The position numbers and the translations under genes are program-made. Below are positions 34,554 to 46,373 of a stretch of DNA of 56,383 nucleotides, in pieces. This DNA is from an uncultured Bacteroidales bacterium (GTDB lineage Bacteria; Bacteroidota; Bacteroidia; Bacteroidales; Muribaculaceae). The stretch covers positions 1 through 56,383 of the forward strand of contig CADAAI010000021.1 in assembly GCA_902785925.1 (NCBI GenBank), written 5' to 3'. Numbering within the stretch: position 1 is the stretch's first letter; each line of letters begins with the position of its first letter. The notes below the pieces were generated by a model, which had not been told where the DNA came from, did no database searches, and saw nothing but the letters and a program-made list of their open reading frames with translations.

Positions 34554-34596
34554 AAATAAAGGTTTCTTGTCATCGACTTGAAACCTTTATTTTTTA
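34554..34596 (+). terminator. Intrinsic terminator of the HU gene
   Basis: AAATAAAGGTTTC (34554-34566) pairs with GAAACCTTTATTT (34580-34592), followed by a T run on the plus strand, 25 bp after the HU stop. Confidence 0.8.
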
Positions 34597-34672
34597 TTCC
34601 ATAATCAAAGGATTGCATAGATTATAGATAATTAAAAATAATAAATATTTAATATTAATCAAAGATTTTCAC

Positions 34673-34680
34673 TACCTTTG
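34673..34680 (+). promoter_or_regulatory. -7 box (TACCTTTG) of ppdK
   Basis: Exact TAnnTTTG match giving a leader of ~107 nt before the ATG at 34793; no clear -33 box. Confidence 0.5.
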
Positions 34681-34792
34681 CACTTGAAAAAGCGCAATCT
34701 GGGCGCAATGATGACCGAATCTATTGTTGTTCAGACTATTACATGAATAAACTAATCAATTATATTTTATATTTAAATTCACTTTTTACACA

Positions 34793-37510
<2,718 letters not shown>

Positions 37511-37532
37511 GGATTACACCTTATTAAATTAT

Positions 37533-37573
37533 AAGCGGTAGAACCTCGCAACGAGCGTTCTACCGCTTTTTTT
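37533..37573 (+). terminator. Intrinsic terminator of ppdK
   Basis: AAGCGGTAGAAC (37533-37544) pairs with GTTCTACCGCTT (37557-37568), followed by a T run on the plus strand. Confidence 0.85.
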
Positions 37574-37626
37574 CATCACACATCAAGCAACCGAATAATT
37601 CAAGGCGTTGCCTAAATTATGCTTTA

Positions 37627-38571
37627 TCAATAAGGTTTGCGATATTTGTCAGGATCGGTATCTTCCATGATGCTCAGGTAGCTGTTGTAGCGTGACTGGC
37701 TGATGCGGCTTTGTTCCACCGCCTCACGCACGGCGCAGCCTGGCTCATGAGTGTGAGTGCAGTTGCTATATTTACATTCCTTTGAAACCTTGAAAATCTC
37801 AGGGAAATAGTGAGCAATCTCGCTCTTCTCAAAATCGATAGTGCCAAAGCCTTTCACTCCCGGAGTGTCGATAATGTGACCAGCGTCATCGCCTGGTATG
37901 TCGAGCATCTCGCTGAAAGTGGTAGTGTGCATGCCTGTGTGGTGCACCTCCGAGATATCACCCACCTTAAGTTTCGCGTCAGGAACGAGCAAGTTGATGA
38001 TAGAGCTCTTCCCTACTCCCGAGTTGCCGCTGAACAATGCAGTCTTTCCACGCAACTCATCGCGCAGCAGGTCCAGCCCATCGCCTGTCAGCACCGACAT
38101 GGGAACGACTGTGTAACCAATACTCCTATACAAATAAATAACAGCATCGAGCAGCTCGCGATCCTCGGGCTCGGTGAGCAGGTCAATCTTGTTGAAGACG
38201 ATAGTTACTGGCACGTTATAGGCCTCGGCAGTAGCAAGGAAGCGGTCGATGAAAACGGTGCTAGTCTCAGGATTAACAAGGGTAACAACCAGCACAGCCA
38301 TGTCAAGGTTGGCAGCAAGAATCTGGAACTCGCGCGACAGGTTACTCGCACGGCGTATGATGTAGTTGCGACGAGGCAATATCGAGCGTATGAACGCTGT
38401 GCCATCCTCCTTAACCTCAATCTCAACGTTGTCGCCCACAGCCACAGGATTAGTGCAACGGAAACCCTTCAGTCGCAGGTTCCCCTTGATTTTGCAGTTG
38501 CGCTCGATGCCATCGGCTGTGCGCACAATGTACCAGCTGCCAGTGTTCTTTATTACTAATCCTTGTGTCAA
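37627..38571 (-). CDS. rsgA: Ribosome small subunit-dependent GTPase A
   Basis: The 314-residue circularly permuted GTPase aids late 30S maturation. An N-terminal OB fold (~1-70) precedes the GTPase motifs in permuted order: G4 [10 protein letters not shown]1 [16 protein letters not shown], then G3 [13 protein letters not shown]-terminal zinc knuckle has [17 protein letters not shown]. The start is TTG at 38571: it gives [11 protein letters not shown] in register with Bacteroides homologues, and a -7 box TACCTTTG (38588-38595, minus) sits 16 bp upstream, leaving a short leader. Confidence 0.95.
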   Translation of the reverse strand: MTQGLVIKNTGSWYIVRTADGIERNCKIKGNLRLKGFRCTNPVAVGDNVEIEVKEDGTAFIRSILPRRNYIIRRASNLSREFQILAANLDMAVLVVTLVNPETSTVFIDRFLATAEAYNVPVTIVFNKIDLLTEPEDRELLDAVIYLYRSIGYTVVPMSVLTGDGLDLLRDELRGKTALFSGNSGVGKSSIINLLVPDAKLKVGDISEVHHTGMHTTTFSEMLDIPGDDAGHIIDTPGVKGFGTIDFEKSEIAHYFPEIFKVSKECKYSNCTHTHEPGCAVREAVEQSRISQSRYNSYLSIMEDTDPDKYRKPY

Positions 38572-38587
38572 AACCTATATTTTGGGA

Positions 38588-38595
38588 CAAAGGTA
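38588..38595 (-). promoter_or_regulatory. -7 box (TACCTTTG) of rsgA
   Basis: Exact match 16 bp before the TTG start on the minus strand; predicted leader ~10 nt. Confidence 0.5.
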
Positions 38596-38679
38596 ATGCA
38601 AATTCTTCAAAAAACTCCCCAAAAATACTTTTTCTTTAAAAAAACACCACTTGATAACAGAAGATTGGAATAAAATGCT

Positions 38680-38687
38680 TAACTTTG
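38680..38687 (+). promoter_or_regulatory. -7 box (TAACTTTG) of the nucleoside phosphorylase gene
   Basis: Exact match 48 bp before the ATG at 38736; no strong -33 box. Confidence 0.5.
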
Positions 38688-38735
38688 CTTTTTAATAGTA
38701 TAATGTAGAAATTTTAATAAAAACCTCTCAAATAT

Positions 38736-39620
38736 ATGGAAAAGAAATACATCCCCGATTCCGAGATGATCATCAACGATGATGGTTCCATCTTCCACAT
38801 CCATCTGAAACCTGAGCAACTCGCCGACAACATCATCATCTGCGGCGACCCAAGCCGAGTGAACATGATTGCTTCCTATTTCGAAACAAAGGAATTTGAA
38901 GTCTCGAGCCGTGAGTTCCACACCATTGGCGGCACTTACAATGGCAAGCCCATCATGGCATTGTCGCACGGCATTGGTGGCGACAACATCGACATCGTGG
39001 TCACTGAGCTTGACGCTCTTGCCAATGTTGACTTCGCCACTCGCACCGTGAAGGACGAGCACCGCACTCTCAACATCGTGCGCATTGGCACCAGCGGTGG
39101 TCTTCAGCCCTATGTTCCCGTAGGCACTCCCGTTATTGCCGCGAAGGCGCTTGGTTTTGACGGCGTGGTGAACTACTACGCTGGCCGCAACGAGGCGTGC
39201 GACCTCGAGTTTGAGCGCCAGTTCTGCGAGTTTGTGAAGTGGAACCCATTGTTCTGCAAACCCTACATCGTAGACGCCGACCCAACCCTCGTTGAGAAAA
39301 TCGGCCGCGACGATATGGTGCGCGGCTACACTATCTCGGCAGTGGGATTCTATGGACCACAAGGACGTGAGGTGCGTCTGCCATTGGCAGAACCCGAACT
39401 GAACAAGCGCATCGAGGCATTTGAGTACGAAGGAGGCCACATCACCAACTATGAGATGGAAGGCGCTGCACTGCAAGGCCTTGCCAAGCTTATGGGACAC
39501 CGTGCCATCACCATCTGCTCTATCATCGCCAACCGCGTGGCAACAGTTGCCAACCCCAACTACAAGACTGCTGTCAACGACCTGGTTAAGACTGTCATCG
39601 AGCGACTAATGGCCGATTAA
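38736..39620 (+). CDS. Nucleoside phosphorylase (uridine phosphorylase-like)
   Basis: The 294-residue PNP/UDP-family enzyme should cleave a nucleoside with phosphate to base and (deoxy)ribose 1-phosphate for salvage. Landmarks are the phosphate-binding IICGDPSRVNMIASYF, the IGTSGGLQPYVPVGTPVIA core and ITNYEMEGAALQGLA, whose Glu-Met-Glu contacts ribose. It is longer than hexameric Udp (~250 residues) but similar to Bacteroidota homologues. Substrate (uridine versus purine) is not certain from sequence alone. Confidence 0.88.
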   Translation: MEKKYIPDSEMIINDDGSIFHIHLKPEQLADNIIICGDPSRVNMIASYFETKEFEVSSREFHTIGGTYNGKPIMALSHGIGGDNIDIVVTELDALANVDFATRTVKDEHRTLNIVRIGTSGGLQPYVPVGTPVIAAKALGFDGVVNYYAGRNEACDLEFERQFCEFVKWNPLFCKPYIVDADPTLVEKIGRDDMVRGYTISAVGFYGPQGREVRLPLAEPELNKRIEAFEYEGGHITNYEMEGAALQGLAKLMGHRAITICSIIANRVATVANPNYKTAVNDLVKTVIERLMAD

Positions 39621-39636
39621 TAATTCCTACAAACAT

Positions 39637-39674
39637 AAAAACCGGGAAGCGCTTGTAACGTTTCCCGGTTTTCT
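39637..39674. terminator. Bidirectional terminator after the nucleoside phosphorylase gene
   Basis: AAAACCGGGAA pairs with TTCCCGGTTTT (plus an inner CG/CG). A T-rich stretch follows on both strands. Confidence 0.8.
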
Positions 39675-39748
39675 CTTTGTCGCCAGCCATTCGGTTCTGG
39701 TGTAATCTTGATGGAGATTGTTTTTTAGGTGAATACTATCACCTCATT

Positions 39749-39910
39749 TTAATTTGCGATGAAGCCTTCTAGTCCTGGCTCATTGATGCCCGAAGGCATA
39801 TAGGCTCTTGCAAATTGCTTGAGGAAATTGATGGTGGACTGCCTTGGCCCACGCTCAAATTGCTCCTCTTGTGTTTCAAATTTTAATTCTTCGGTGTAAT
39901 TTTCTTGCAT
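39749..39910 (-). CDS. Conserved-looking small protein of 53 residues
   Basis: An ATG-to-TAA frame too short for ordinary ORF cut-offs encodes MQENYTEELKFETQEEQFER, then GPRQSTINFLKQFARAYMP and a short tail ending GLEGFIAN. The N-terminus is acidic; the middle could form an amphipathic helix. The segment 'INFLKQFARAY' reminds me of small unannotated Bacteroidales proteins, but this is memory, not a search. A purine-rich AGAAAGG lies ~7-13 bp before the ATG. A hairpin follows the stop (39727-39744), and the bidirectional terminator at 39637 would end its transcript. Function is unknown. Confidence 0.55.
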   Translation of the reverse strand: MQENYTEELKFETQEEQFERGPRQSTINFLKQFARAYMPSGINEPGLEGFIAN

Positions 39911-40076
39911 AGGCAGCCTTTCTTAAATAAGTTATACAACTTTATAACGCACTTAACTGCCTATTATTATTTCAAATAGAGATATTTTTTCTAAAAAGTT
40001 ATTAACAGGTCTGTCAGGTGATAGGAAAGAGAGAAGAGGGGAGAATTCAGATATCTGACCAAAAATTGTGCATTGG

Positions 40077-41783
40077 CTAAGGAAACTGGATATTGTTCTT
40101 TTTGAACATGTCGATATCGAGCTTCTTGAGGCCACAATTATCGAGTGAGCGATACTCATTATGATCGTTAATGTATAGACGCTTGTGGCCCTTAAATTCC
40201 TTATTGCTCAAGGCAAGTGAATTCTTCTTGTAGGGCGAATTCACTCCACTCAGGTCAAGCAGTGTGTGGAATACAACCATATTGGTCGACACTGGCACTT
40301 GTGCATGAGCCTTGAGCTGAGCCACGGCATCGGGATGCTGGGAGGCAAAAGTTTGTGAAGTCCACACCAGCAGTGGCACACGCAACTGATAATAAGTGGG
40401 AATGGGCGACGCATGCAAGAAGCGGCCACGATTGTCGTCGAAGATATCCTCGCCATGGTCGCTAGTGAAGACCACTGCACTGCTCACACCCTTAGCATCT
40501 ACCTCACGAATGATAGCAGCGAGCACCTTGTCGGTGTTACGCACTGTGTTGTCATAGGCATTGATGAGTTCGCGACGATACACTCTCTCGGCCGAGATCA
40601 CGTTGTCGGGCTTGAAATAAGCCTCATTGCGTGGATAGCGGTCCTTATAGTTGAAATGCGAGCCATACATGTGCACCACGATGAAAAGCTTGCCACCGTC
40701 ATACTTTTCAAGACGCTTCTTCACGCAGCCGATGAGGTCATCGTCAAAGTTTTCACTTCTGAGTTCCATGAGCGACACTTTGTCCTTGAGAAACTCCACT
40801 TCCTGGGCCTCACTACCAAAGGCATCAATAAACGAGTGGTTGCGTTGCTGGTTGCTGTAGAATGCCGTCTTATAGCCCACCTCGTTAAACGCTGTGATTA
40901 TGCCTTTGCGATAGTACAGACTATCATAAGCTTCGCATCCCGCACCCGACATCAGGGTGGGCACACTCTTGTGAGTAGTGTTCGACATCGTTAAGGCATC
41001 GCGATACACGACAAGGTTGTCGAGGGCCGAAGTGCCTGGATTAGTATTACGGTTGTAGCCATATAGGCTCCAGTTGTCGGCACGCGAGGTCTCACCTACA
41101 ACAAGCACATAAATCTCGGGAATGCTGTCATTACGGGTTGTAGTTGCATGATAGGTGAAATCGCGCGAAGTCTCGGCATATTTCGATTGTTTAACAGCGC
41201 GCTGTATTGCAAGCCCCATATTGTAGGTGCCGTTGATGGGGAACACATCGTCTTGTGCCTTGAAGCCTTTGTCGACCATATAGTTCACTGCCAATAGCAC
41301 CAATCCAGCCACGAGCAATGGAATGCTCCATCGACGCTGACGGCGGCGGAACTTGTCGCTAAGTGTTGTCTTGGCCCGCAGCGACACTATCGACATGGCA
41401 ATGCCAAAACCGTAAAGCCCTATCACGAATATCACAGCCACGAGCAGGTTGGCAAGCAACTCGGTAGCCTCGCCAGGATTGGTTGTGAGTACGTTGAGGA
41501 ACATATCGACAGCAATTGGCGACTCGCCATAGAGCCACAGCAACACTATCTGGAAAGCGTCAACAAACATAAACCAGAACAACCACCAAAACATCTTCCC
41601 AGGTTTGCGAGCCCACGTGAGGGCCCATGCATAGAAACCAAGTGGCAGCACTATTTGCACTATGCGTGTCAATAGTGACGTCGACTCGGTAAAGAACATG
41701 ATGAAATTGGGCAAAATCACCATGAACAAGAACAACCAGTAGATGTAATGCTGATTGGTGAATATCTGTTTGAATTTCTTCAT
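40077..41783 (-). CDS. Phosphoethanolamine transferase (EptA-like, sulfatase fold)
   Basis: The 568-residue inner-membrane enzyme has five N-terminal membrane segments (~12-185) and a periplasmic alkaline phosphatase-like domain. The nucleophile is Thr228 in VVGETSRADNWSLYGYNR; later metal-site motifs are TLMSGAG and VFTSDHGEDIFDDNRGRFLHA. It should transfer phosphoethanolamine to lipid A or a related glycan. Such transfer lowers surface charge and can reduce binding of cationic peptides. It is divergent from the chromate transporter operon. A -7 box TAACTTTG lies at 41813-41820 (minus). Confidence 0.88.
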   Translation of the reverse strand: MKKFKQIFTNQHYIYWLFLFMVILPNFIMFFTESTSLLTRIVQIVLPLGFYAWALTWARKPGKMFWWLFWFMFVDAFQIVLLWLYGESPIAVDMFLNVLTTNPGEATELLANLLVAVIFVIGLYGFGIAMSIVSLRAKTTLSDKFRRRQRRWSIPLLVAGLVLLAVNYMVDKGFKAQDDVFPINGTYNMGLAIQRAVKQSKYAETSRDFTYHATTTRNDSIPEIYVLVVGETSRADNWSLYGYNRNTNPGTSALDNLVVYRDALTMSNTTHKSVPTLMSGAGCEAYDSLYYRKGIITAFNEVGYKTAFYSNQQRNHSFIDAFGSEAQEVEFLKDKVSLMELRSENFDDDLIGCVKKRLEKYDGGKLFIVVHMYGSHFNYKDRYPRNEAYFKPDNVISAERVYRRELINAYDNTVRNTDKVLAAIIREVDAKGVSSAVVFTSDHGEDIFDDNRGRFLHASPIPTYYQLRVPLLVWTSQTFASQHPDAVAQLKAHAQVPVSTNMVVFHTLLDLSGVNSPYKKNSLALSNKEFKGHKRLYINDHNEYRSLDNCGLKKLDIDMFKKNNIQFP

Positions 41784-41812
41784 TTACTCATTTGTTGTTT
41801 TCAAAAAACCTG

Positions 41813-41840
41813 CAAAGTTAATAATTTTTCCCGAAAACAA
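41813..41840 (-). promoter_or_regulatory. Promoter of the phosphoethanolamine transferase gene
   Basis: TAACTTTG (41813-41820) with TTG (41838-41840) 17 bp upstream on the minus strand, 30 bp before the ATG. The divergent -7 box for the chromate transporters (41864-41871) lies 43 bp away. Confidence 0.45.
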
Positions 41841-41863
41841 GGCCTCGGTTGAATGGAAATGTG

Positions 41864-41871
41864 TAATTTTG
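41864..41871 (+). promoter_or_regulatory. -7 box (TAATTTTG) of the chrA-chrA-folC operon
   Basis: Exact match 25 bp before the ATG at 41897; weak -33. Confidence 0.45.
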
Positions 41872-41896
41872 CCGTTACTTAACGAGGCAAAGCACA

Positions 41897-42475
41897 ATGA
41901 AGAATTTATACTTGCAACTATGGTTGACGTTTATGAAGATTGGCGCATTCACATTTGGTGGTGGATGGGCTATGATTGCTATCATCGAGCGAGAGATAGT
42001 CGACAACCACAAGTGGATTGCCAAGGATGAGTTTCTCGACCTACTCGCTATTGCACAGGCAATGCCTGGCATCTTGGCGGTCAACATCGCAGTGGTGATA
42101 GGTGACCGCCTCAAGGGCATTAAAGGCAGTATGGCGGCTGCTTTTGGCACAATCTTGCCATCGTTTCTCATCATTCTTGCCATTGCCATTTTTCTCACCC
42201 CCGAGACCATCAAGAACAACGAAGTGCTGTCACGCATCTTCAAGGGCATCAGGCCCGCCGTGGTGGCTCTCATCATTGCTCCGGTAATCACCACAGCACG
42301 CGCCGCCAAAATCAACTGGAAGACAATCATTATCCCTGTTGCGGTGGCATTACTCATCTACTCGGGATTGCCAGTAGTTTCCAATCCTATCCTCTACATA
42401 GTGCTGGGAGGAATAGGCGGCTACATCTACTACACCCACGTTACCCTTAAGCAGCGAAAGGAGGGCAGTCAATGA
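41897..42475 (+). CDS. Chromate transporter, half-size (first subunit)
   Basis: The 192-residue CHR-family protein is a single-domain half of the chromate ion transporter. It has FGGGWAMIAIIEREIVD and IAQAMPGILAVNIAVVIGDRL, the CHR signature, with about five or six membrane segments. Short CHR proteins usually work as pairs in opposite orientation; the partner gene overlaps by 4 bp (ATGA). The natural substrate may be sulfate or another anion. Confidence 0.9.
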   Translation: MKNLYLQLWLTFMKIGAFTFGGGWAMIAIIEREIVDNHKWIAKDEFLDLLAIAQAMPGILAVNIAVVIGDRLKGIKGSMAAAFGTILPSFLIILAIAIFLTPETIKNNEVLSRIFKGIRPAVVALIIAPVITTARAAKINWKTIIIPVAVALLIYSGLPVVSNPILYIVLGGIGGYIYYTHVTLKQRKEGSQ

Positions 42476-43014
42476 ACATCTACCTGAAGTTGATATGGGC
42501 TTACCTGAAGATTGGACTCTTCGGCTTTGGCGGTGGCTATGCCATGCTCTCGCTGGTACAGAACATTATCGTGGAAAACGGATGGCTTAGCAGCCAGATG
42601 TTTACCGACATCGTTGCAATATCGCAAATGACGCCTGGCCCCATCGGCATTAACAGCGCCACCTACATTGGTTATGTTACAACAGGCAACGTGTGGGGAT
42701 CGATACTCGCGACCCTTGCCGTAGTACTGCCACCTTATCTTCTCACGCTCTACGCCAGCCACTACATCTCACGCCACAGCGACAGCACAATCATCAAGGG
42801 CGCTTTTATGGGGCTAAGACCAGTAGTTGTGGGTCTTATAGCCAGTGCCGCGTTGTTACTGATGAACAAAGAGAATTTTGGCCTTGCTGGCAGTAGCGAC
42901 CAGCTCATTTCCATCATCATCTGCATAGTGTCATTCTGTGTTGTGTTCTTCACTAAGATTCATCCCATTATTGTTATTATATTGGCTGGGATTGCCGGCT
43001 ATTTCATCTTTTGA
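42472..43014 (+). CDS. Chromate transporter, half-size (second subunit)
   Basis: The 180-residue partner has FGFGGGYAMLSLVQNIIVE and ISQMTPGPIGINSATYIGY, the second CHR signature, and about five membrane segments. It shares ATGA with the first subunit's end, so the two are coupled. folC starts 2 bp after its stop, an odd pairing of transporter and folate enzyme that appears purely operonic. Confidence 0.9.
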   Translation: MNIYLKLIWAYLKIGLFGFGGGYAMLSLVQNIIVENGWLSSQMFTDIVAISQMTPGPIGINSATYIGYVTTGNVWGSILATLAVVLPPYLLTLYASHYISRHSDSTIIKGAFMGLRPVVVGLIASAALLLMNKENFGLAGSSDQLISIIICIVSFCVVFFTKIHPIIVIILAGIAGYFIF

Positions 43015-43016
43015 CT

Positions 43017-44324
43017 ATGACTTACAAAGAAGCTACAGAATATCTCTTCAGTCAGCTTCCTGCCTTTGAACGGCAAGGAGCTAGTGGCTACAAACCAGGA
43101 CTCGGCACTGCAATTGCCCTCGATGACTGGTTGGGCAACCCTCACCAAGCCTACAAGTGCATCCACGTGGCTGGAACCAATGGCAAAGGTTCAGTAGCCA
43201 ACATGCTTGCAGCCACGCTCCAGGCAAGTGGATACCGTGTGGGATTATTCACTTCACCTCATCTGGTGGACTTCCGCGAGCGCATTCGTGTTAATGGTGA
43301 GATGATTGGCAAGCGCTCGGTTAGCCACTTTGTAGAGCGCTGGCTAGAGAGCAGGCTAGACTGCGAACCATCGTTTTTTGAATTAACTACTGCGCTAGCA
43401 TTTGAATATTTCAAGAAGCAAAAGGTGGACTATGCCGTGATTGAGGTGGGCTTGGGAGGACGGCTCGACAGCAGCAACATCATCATGCCCATTTTGAGCG
43501 TGATTACCAACATATCAATCGACCACACCCAATTTCTGGGCAACACCCTCACCGAGATTGCCAGCGAGAAAGCAGGTATCATCAAACCTTGCGTTCCTGT
43601 TGTGGTGGGCGACGCTTCACAGCCCGAAGTGCGCAAGGTTTTTGAAGACACGGCACATGATCAGCACTCCCCTATCGTCATTGCCAATGATGAACCGCTA
43701 GTGAAGAATTCAGAAAAAAACGCCGATGGCACTCTCTCAATCTCAGCAACCAATTATGACGGCACACTCACTTGCCAACTCAGTGGCGACTATCAAGTGG
43801 CAAATGTCAACACCGTGCTTCATGCAATTGAGGAGCTGAAGAAGAACGGCATGAGGATCAAGAAAAGCGATGTAAAAAAAGCCTTGGCGCACGTGTGCCA
43901 ATTCACTGGCTTCATGGGCCGCTGGATGGTTATTGGCAAGAATCCCACTGTGATATGCGACGCCGGGCACAATGCTGGAGCATGGACCATTCAGTCGCAA
44001 CAGCTGCGAGAGCTGAAATGTGACATGTTGCACATGGTTCTCGGCTTTTCGGCCGACAAGGACATCGACACAGTGCTAGGCATGATGCCTAAAGATGCTA
44101 TCTACTACTTCACCCAAGCACAGTCATCACGCTCGATGAAAGCCGAAGCTCTGCAAGCCCTGGGAGCAAAGCACGGATTGAAAGGTGAAGCCTACCCCAT
44201 AGCACTCAATGCCTATAGGGCAGCAATAAAAGCTGCCAAGCCAAGTGATACTGTATTCTTGGGTGGCAGCTTCTATGTCCTAGGAGATTTATTCAAAAAA
44301 TTAAAAACAACAAATCGCAAATAA
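43017..44324 (+). CDS. folC: Bifunctional folylpolyglutamate synthase/dihydrofolate synthase
   Basis: The 435-residue Mur-ligase-family enzyme adds glutamates to folates. Motifs in order: P-loop VAGTNGKGSVANMLAATL, TSPHLVDFRERIRVNGEMIG, EVGLGGRLDSSN, the Lys of DHTQFLGNTLTEIASEKAGI, and CDAGHNAGAW. The ATG at 43017 is chosen over an upstream TTG at 43011 that would overlap the transporter gene's stop. Convergent with a minus-strand lipoprotein gene whose stop lies 20 bp away. Confidence 0.95.
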   Translation: MTYKEATEYLFSQLPAFERQGASGYKPGLGTAIALDDWLGNPHQAYKCIHVAGTNGKGSVANMLAATLQASGYRVGLFTSPHLVDFRERIRVNGEMIGKRSVSHFVERWLESRLDCEPSFFELTTALAFEYFKKQKVDYAVIEVGLGGRLDSSNIIMPILSVITNISIDHTQFLGNTLTEIASEKAGIIKPCVPVVVGDASQPEVRKVFEDTAHDQHSPIVIANDEPLVKNSEKNADGTLSISATNYDGTLTCQLSGDYQVANVNTVLHAIEELKKNGMRIKKSDVKKALAHVCQFTGFMGRWMVIGKNPTVICDAGHNAGAWTIQSQQLRELKCDMLHMVLGFSADKDIDTVLGMMPKDAIYYFTQAQSSRSMKAEALQALGAKHGLKGEAYPIALNAYRAAIKAAKPSDTVFLGGSFYVLGDLFKKLKTTNRK

Positions 44325-44344
44325 TCCTTCAAAAAAGCGAGTGA

Positions 44345-44971
44345 TTACAAGTCGGCTGGTGGCTGATTTTGCAAATCAGTGTCGGTGTAGTCGAGCGAAG
44401 TGGTGTAGCAAGTGTTGTTTTCATCGTCTTTGTAGCTGTAACATACCACTCCAGCAATATAATGCGACTTGGTGTAGGCTCGCTTAAACAGATAAATCGT
44501 TGAGTCTTTAGGATCGAAATCCATGAGCTTGTATTTCTTTTCCACATTGGCGACTACATTGTTGAAGTCGGCCATGGCTTCTTCCTTTGTATCGCGTGGA
44601 TTATAGAACGATATGTTGTAGAACTTGCCGTTATTCATGTTAACAGTAAGATTCACCCACAGCATCCCTCCAAAGTTGTAATAGTCCGATTTGTGCCCGA
44701 ACACGAGTGCATCGTCATCACTAAGATTCTCGAGCAGAATCAACCCATATTGTGAGAAATTGTCGACAACCTCCTGAGCAGTAGCACCAAAGTGAGTGTC
44801 GAAGAAAACGGTTTGTACACTATCGTTCCACAGTGTGTCGGTTGTTGCTGTTGAGTCGGCAATTGAATCGTTATCGCCCGACCCAACTGAGAACGAGAAG
44901 TTGCAGGACGGAAGAGCCACTGTTGCAACCATCACTGCGATGGTAATTAACGCTGAGATGTGATTTTTCAT
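44345..44971 (-). CDS. Putative lipoprotein of unknown function
   Basis: The 208-residue protein starts with a lipoprotein signal (MKNHISALITIAVMVATVALPSC, lipobox LPSC). The mature part has FFDTHFGATAQEVVDNFSQYG, GGMLWVNLTVNMNNGKFYNISFY and a C-terminal KRAYTKSHYIAGVVCYSYKDDENN. I do not recognise a named family. The ATG at 44971 is preferred: 27 residues of the longer frame precede the signal peptide and would run into the RNase P RNA region. Confidence 0.65.
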   Translation of the reverse strand: MKNHISALITIAVMVATVALPSCNFSFSVGSGDNDSIADSTATTDTLWNDSVQTVFFDTHFGATAQEVVDNFSQYGLILLENLSDDDALVFGHKSDYYNFGGMLWVNLTVNMNNGKFYNISFYNPRDTKEEAMADFNNVVANVEKKYKLMDFDPKDSTIYLFKRAYTKSHYIAGVVCYSYKDDENNTCYTTSLDYTDTDLQNQPPADL

Positions 44972-45010
44972 TGTTATATCATATTTTAAAAAACGGAATA
45001 CAAAATAAAA

Positions 45011-45344
45011 AAGCAGTGGAGTTATAAGCCGGGTTATGTGGCCGTTACCCATGGGTAACGCCGCTTGTCATTTATCTGTCTGGACGTGTTGCCACGCCAG
45101 TATAGCAGTCTACCCCCCGCCAATAGACGAGCAGCCCTGACGGTATACTTGACCTTGATGTCGCCGTGGCGCCCGGTGGGCTCTTACCCCGCCTTTTCAC
45201 CCTTACCACCGTGAGGTGGCGGTTGTTTTCTGTCACCTTAACCCTGAGGTCACCCCCAGCTTCCCGTTAAGAAATGCGATGCTCTGTGTTGCCCGGACTT
45301 TCCTCTCATGCTCAAGGCACGAGCGACAAGCCGCTCCACTGCTT
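45011..45344 (-). ncRNA. rnpB: RNase P RNA (class A)
   Basis: The ends pair as helix P1: AAGCAGTGGAG at the 5' end (45334-45344, minus) and CTCCACTGCTT at the 3' end (45011-45021). Inside are the conserved regions GAGGAAAGTCCGGGC near the 5' end and ACAGAAAACAACCGCC, then a 3' CR V segment ending AACCCGGCTTATAACTCC. The length of ~334 nt is typical. A T run beyond P1 acts as terminator. A -7 box TACCTTTG is at 45354-45361 (minus). Confidence 0.93.
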
Positions 45345-45353
45345 TTGCGGCTG

Positions 45354-45361
45354 CAAAGGTA
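45354..45361 (-). promoter_or_regulatory. -7 box (TACCTTTG) of rnpB
   Basis: Exact match ten bases before the predicted RNA 5' end on the minus strand, fitting transcription start at ~45345-45350. Confidence 0.6.
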
Positions 45362-45419
45362 CAGCTTTTTTATTAAACAATTGTCAACTATTAAAAACAA
45401 TTTTATTGTCTTCAAAACA

Positions 45420-45449
45420 TTGACCAGTAAACAAAGATTCACTGGCCAA
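45420..45449 (-). terminator. Intrinsic terminator of nadC
   Basis: On the minus strand TTGGCCAGT pairs with ACTGGTCAA (one G-U) around a 12-nt loop and is followed by TGTTTTG, 42 bp after the nadC stop. Confidence 0.5.
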
Positions 45450-45490
45450 TTATGAATTTATCAATATTTCCGACATCTAAAGTCTGACAT

Positions 45491-46339
45491 TTAGAATGCC
45501 TTGAAGCTCATGTCAAGCGACTTTACGCTGTGAGTAAGAGCACCCACCGAGATATAGTCTACACCGCATTCGCCATAGGCGCGCAATGTGTCGATGGTGA
45601 TGCCGCCACTCGACTCTGTCTCAACCTGGCCGTCAACGATTTTCACAGCCTCGCGGGTGAGTTCGGGGGTGAAGTTGTCAAACATCACGCGGTCGACGCC
45701 ACCAGCTGCAAGTGCTTCGCGCAACTCGTCAAGGTTGCGTACCTCAATTTCAATTTTCAGATCCTTGTTGTTCTCCTTGCACCAGCGTTTTGCGCCCTCA
45801 ATGGCAGCTGTTATGCCACCAGCGAAGTCCACGTGGTTGTCTTTCAAGAGAATCATATCGAAGAGGCCTATGCGATGGTTGCAACCGCCACCAATCTTTA
45901 CGGCATCCTTCTCCATAATGCGCATGCCGGGAGTTGTCTTGCGGGTGTCGAGAACCTTGGTGTGAAGGCCCTCAAGTTCCTTCTGGTAACGAGCGGTTAC
46001 AGTAGCAATGCCACTCATACGCTGCATGATGTTGAGCATGAGGCGCTCTGTTTGAAGCAACGACTGCACCTTGCCCTCAACAATGAAAGCGATGTCGCCC
46101 GGTTTCACATGGGCACCGTCCTCGATGTAGGTTGTCATCTTGAGCTCGGGGTCAAATTTATCAAACACCTTCTTTGCCATCTCAACACCAGCAAGGATTC
46201 CTTCCTCCTTGATTATCAGGCGCGAACGCCCCATCTCGTCGGCAGGTATGCTGCACAATGTGGTTGCGTCACCGTCACCAATATCCTCGGCAAATGCCAG
46301 GTCTATCAACTCATCAATCAGTTCGTCTCTTGTTTTCAT
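45491..46339 (-). CDS. nadC: Nicotinate-nucleotide pyrophosphorylase (carboxylating)
   Basis: The 282-residue quinolinate phosphoribosyltransferase makes nicotinate mononucleotide in de novo NAD synthesis. Landmarks: EDIGDGDATT, the basic LDTRKTTPGMRIMEKDAVKIGGG and NHRIGLFDMILLKDNH core, EIEVRNLDELREAL, and ESSGGITIDTLRAYGECGVDYISVG. Length is normal. nadA and nadB are not nearby. A -7 box TAACTTTG lies at 46366-46373 (minus). Confidence 0.95.
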   Translation of the reverse strand: MKTRDELIDELIDLAFAEDIGDGDATTLCSIPADEMGRSRLIIKEEGILAGVEMAKKVFDKFDPELKMTTYIEDGAHVKPGDIAFIVEGKVQSLLQTERLMLNIMQRMSGIATVTARYQKELEGLHTKVLDTRKTTPGMRIMEKDAVKIGGGCNHRIGLFDMILLKDNHVDFAGGITAAIEGAKRWCKENNKDLKIEIEVRNLDELREALAAGGVDRVMFDNFTPELTREAVKIVDGQVETESSGGITIDTLRAYGECGVDYISVGALTHSVKSLDMSFKAF

Positions 46340-46365
46340 AGCTAATATATATTATTTATCTGCTA

Positions 46366-46373
46366 CAAAGTTA
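46366..46373 (-). promoter_or_regulatory. -7 box (TAACTTTG) of nadC
   Basis: Exact match 26 bp before the ATG on the minus strand; weak -33. Confidence 0.5.

Noticed and set aside
45216..45455. 79-codon frame near the lipoprotein and nadC genes
   Set aside because: Overlaps RNase P RNA, whose P1 helix and conserved regions are plain.
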